Positions 62,586-64,000 of a DNA stretch of 64,000 nucleotides are shown one piece after another (within the stretch, counting starts at the first letter, position 1; each line of letters opens with the position of its first letter). The DNA is taken from assembly GCF_030272615.1 (NCBI RefSeq), contig NC_081410.1, positions 259,205,533 to 259,269,532 of the forward strand, in the 5' to 3' direction. Made by a program: the position numbers and the translations under genes. This stretch comes from Cryptomeria japonica (Eukaryota; Streptophyta; Pinopsida; Cupressales; Cupressaceae). Below the pieces are notes generated by a model. That model did no database searches, had not been told where the DNA came from, and saw only the letters and a program-made list of their open reading frames with translations.

Positions 62586-63374
62586 TGTTAGGATTCCCAA
62601 ATATACTGAGAGGGGGGGGGGGGTGAGTCAGTATCTGACGGGTATAATAATTTTCTTAGCTTATAACATGAAAACATATTAAAACTATGTACCGGTAAAC
62701 TAGAGATAATGTAGCAAATAAGAATAACAACCACAACATGAAAAGAACACCATAACACAATATTTTAACGAGGAAACCTAGTGTGGGAAAAACCTCGGTG
62801 GGATTTGTGACCCACAATATTCACTTACTGGCCAATAAGAGAATATTACTTCTTACAATAGGGGCCTGCACATGCAGGAAGGCCATGTGCCTACAGCTCA
62901 CTGCTCAGTTACAAAGGAAGTCACACTGACTTACAAAAATGGATTATACTAATCCAATGTCTTGTACTACTTCAGATCAACATCTACTATGCCAGATTCA
63001 GTACCGGTTTAAGCTCTGCTACATACATAAACCCTTATCCAATAATTTTCATATTAGGTCTGCTACCTTCTATTCATATTTCACATTATGTCATATCCTA
63101 AATGATCTACAATGATCTCATACATATATGAGTCATCTTACAATCTGCCATGTCGGCTTACAAAAGATTTTATAATTAATTACAAAATACATTAATACAA
63201 AATTGTTGTCGGCCAGGGTGCCGGTAATCTTCCTTTTCAGTGTTGGTGTTCTGTATGCCAGTGTAGAGTCTGTTGGTGCCGGTGTCTACCAATATCACAT
63301 GATTGTAAGGTTTCCATCAATTACAATACCTTCAATCACCTATAATTTCTCATTGGAGTGTGCATTTGCCAACA
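62586..63374 (-). repeat. TR-C 3' LTR
   Basis: 789 bases; on the minus strand TGTTGGCAAATGC to GGGAATCCTAACA. It contains the hairpin (about 62767-62801) and the C tract (G run at 62612-62623 on the plus strand) just before the end, as in the other LTRs. Confidence 0.85.
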
Positions 63375-63375
63375 A

Positions 63376-63386
63376 TCTCCCCATTT
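63376..63386 (-). other. Polypurine tract of TR-C
   Basis: AAATGGGGAGA on the minus strand, one base before the LTR start, in the TR-A position with G changed to T at one place. Confidence 0.8.
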
Positions 63387-63675
63387 GGCATTGATGGCAA
63401 CACTCATGAGAAAAATCCAAAAAGAATGTATCCAACAATGGTTTGCCAAAATTGTCTTACCAAAACTGTGTGCCCAAAAATGTATGCTCCCCCTGAGCTG
63501 ATGATGTCCTGTTCTAATCATTTTTCTCATCTCACTACTCCCCCTTTGACATTAATGACAAAGGTTGTCATTCGCTGTCAGTGGAGTCCTACCTAGATTC
63601 TTGTAACTGGTGGGTTACAATCTAAAAAATATCTGTCAAAACCAAATTTAAACTGTCAGTGAATCTTTTGCTATC

Positions 63676-64000
63676 CTATAATGCCTCTTGTGTTCTCTGA
63701 ACTGTACCAGTGAGTATGTGCATTTTCTCTTCCAGTGTCTTCAGTCTGGGAACTAGAGCCTCAAAAATTTCTTTTCTCAAATAAATGAGGTAATCTAGTT
63801 TAGGACCAACTTGACATTTTAAGCTCTTTTCCTTATCCTTTATTCTCTCTTTGTCCTTCTCTAACTTCTTAATTTTCTCTTCTAGATCTGCAATTTTCTT
63901 TTCTATCTCCAAAAATGAATCTGATGTACCTATCAGATTGTCAGCAATATTGTTAATCTTATCTTGTGCTTTGCTGATTTCCTTGTCTAGATCTTCTATT
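63676..64000 (-). CDS. TR-C coiled-coil frame, C-terminal part (runs off the window)
   Basis: Minus-strand frame open from the right edge to a TGA near 63676. Readable text includes FLEIEKKIADLEEKIKKLEK, DKERIKDKEKSLKCQVGPKL, DYLIYLRKEIFEALVPRLKT and LEEKMHILTGTVQRTQEAL. Strong heptads predict a long coiled coil. The short phrase KCQVGPKLDYLIYLRKE could correspond to KICQPHLFYDDVLVHKQ of ORF2 in TR-A, which has the same place near the PPT, but the likeness is weak. No RNase H or other pol motif appears. Confidence 0.5.
   Translation of the reverse strand, partial: IEDLDKEISKAQDKINNIADNLIGTSDSFLEIEKKIADLEEKIKKLEKDKERIKDKEKSLKCQVGPKLDYLIYLRKEIFEALVPRLKTLEEKMHILTGTVQRTQEAL

Larger units (their letters stand above)
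62586..64000 (-). mobile_element. TR-C: 3' end of a third LTR element, possibly pol-less
   Basis: Minus strand. 3' LTR at 62586-63374, PPT 63376-63386, then 3' UTR and a coiled-coil frame running off the right edge. The 3' UTR lead-in GTGTTGCCATCAATGCCAAA matches TR-A, and the coding part before it is a coiled coil where a copia would have RNase H. Membership of the TR-A/TR-B family is likely but not proven, because the conserved ORF2 blocks are not clearly visible. Confidence 0.65.

Overview
This window is repeat DNA from a seed plant with a large genome. The stacked LTR retrotransposons, the antisense plant mobile domain (PMD) reading frames and a decayed PPR gene point to a plant, and a gymnosperm seems likeliest to me, but species cannot be read from the sequence. 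I see no intact host gene. Almost everything is nested transposons, most carrying nonsense codons. I use private labels: TR-A, TR-B, TR-C (LTR elements without pol), Tat-1, Tat-2, Tat-3 (Ty3/gypsy, Tat-like), Copia-1 and Copia-2.

Layout, left to right. An L1-type LINE runs from the left edge to about 14.0 kb. TR-A (624-8097) is inserted in its ORF1 with a perfect TAGGG duplication. From about 14.0 to 45.6 kb lies Tat-1: a long leader, gag, a damaged protease, G-patch, RT, RNase H, a second RNase H, integrase, and a long 3' region with an antisense PMD frame and the 3' LTR. TR-B (16323-24788, CTGCC duplication) interrupts Tat-1 gag. A solo LTR (23060-23837, TGAAG duplication) interrupts the 3' LTR of TR-B. 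Copia-1 (34203-41611, GATCC duplication) sits in the PMD frame and is rearranged: the end of its pol is replaced by a second copy of the flanking Tat-1 DNA plus an LTR. From 45.6 to about 47 kb is the start of Tat-3 on the minus strand, with a PBS, a leader ORF and a probable LTR. From 47.3 to 50.3 kb is older DNA with a PPR pseudogene. Copia-2 (about 50.3-56.9 kb) is 5' truncated and holds an LTR-like insertion at 52335-53464. From about 57.3 to 62.6 kb is the 3' region of minus-strand Tat-2, with its PMD frame on the plus strand. The 3' end of TR-C closes the window.

Two things stand out. First, TR-A and TR-B are a paired family of LTR elements with no RT or integrase but with two conserved genes: a coiled-coil, multi-zinc-knuckle Gag-like ORF1 and a roughly 1,100-codon ORF2 that I do not recognise. 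ORF2 is recognisably conserved along its length between two clearly diverged elements. Their LTR hairpin, PBS, PPT and knuckle layout match the Copia elements here, which suggests they borrow Copia enzymes. Second, the Tat elements carry arrays of a GCGCTAA-like box at strikingly regular 21+21+18 bp spacing (60 bp per three boxes). The arrays lie just inside the 3' LTR of two Tat copies, and a box array in the opposite orientation lies in the Tat-1 leader, so the two ends of one transcript could in principle pair.
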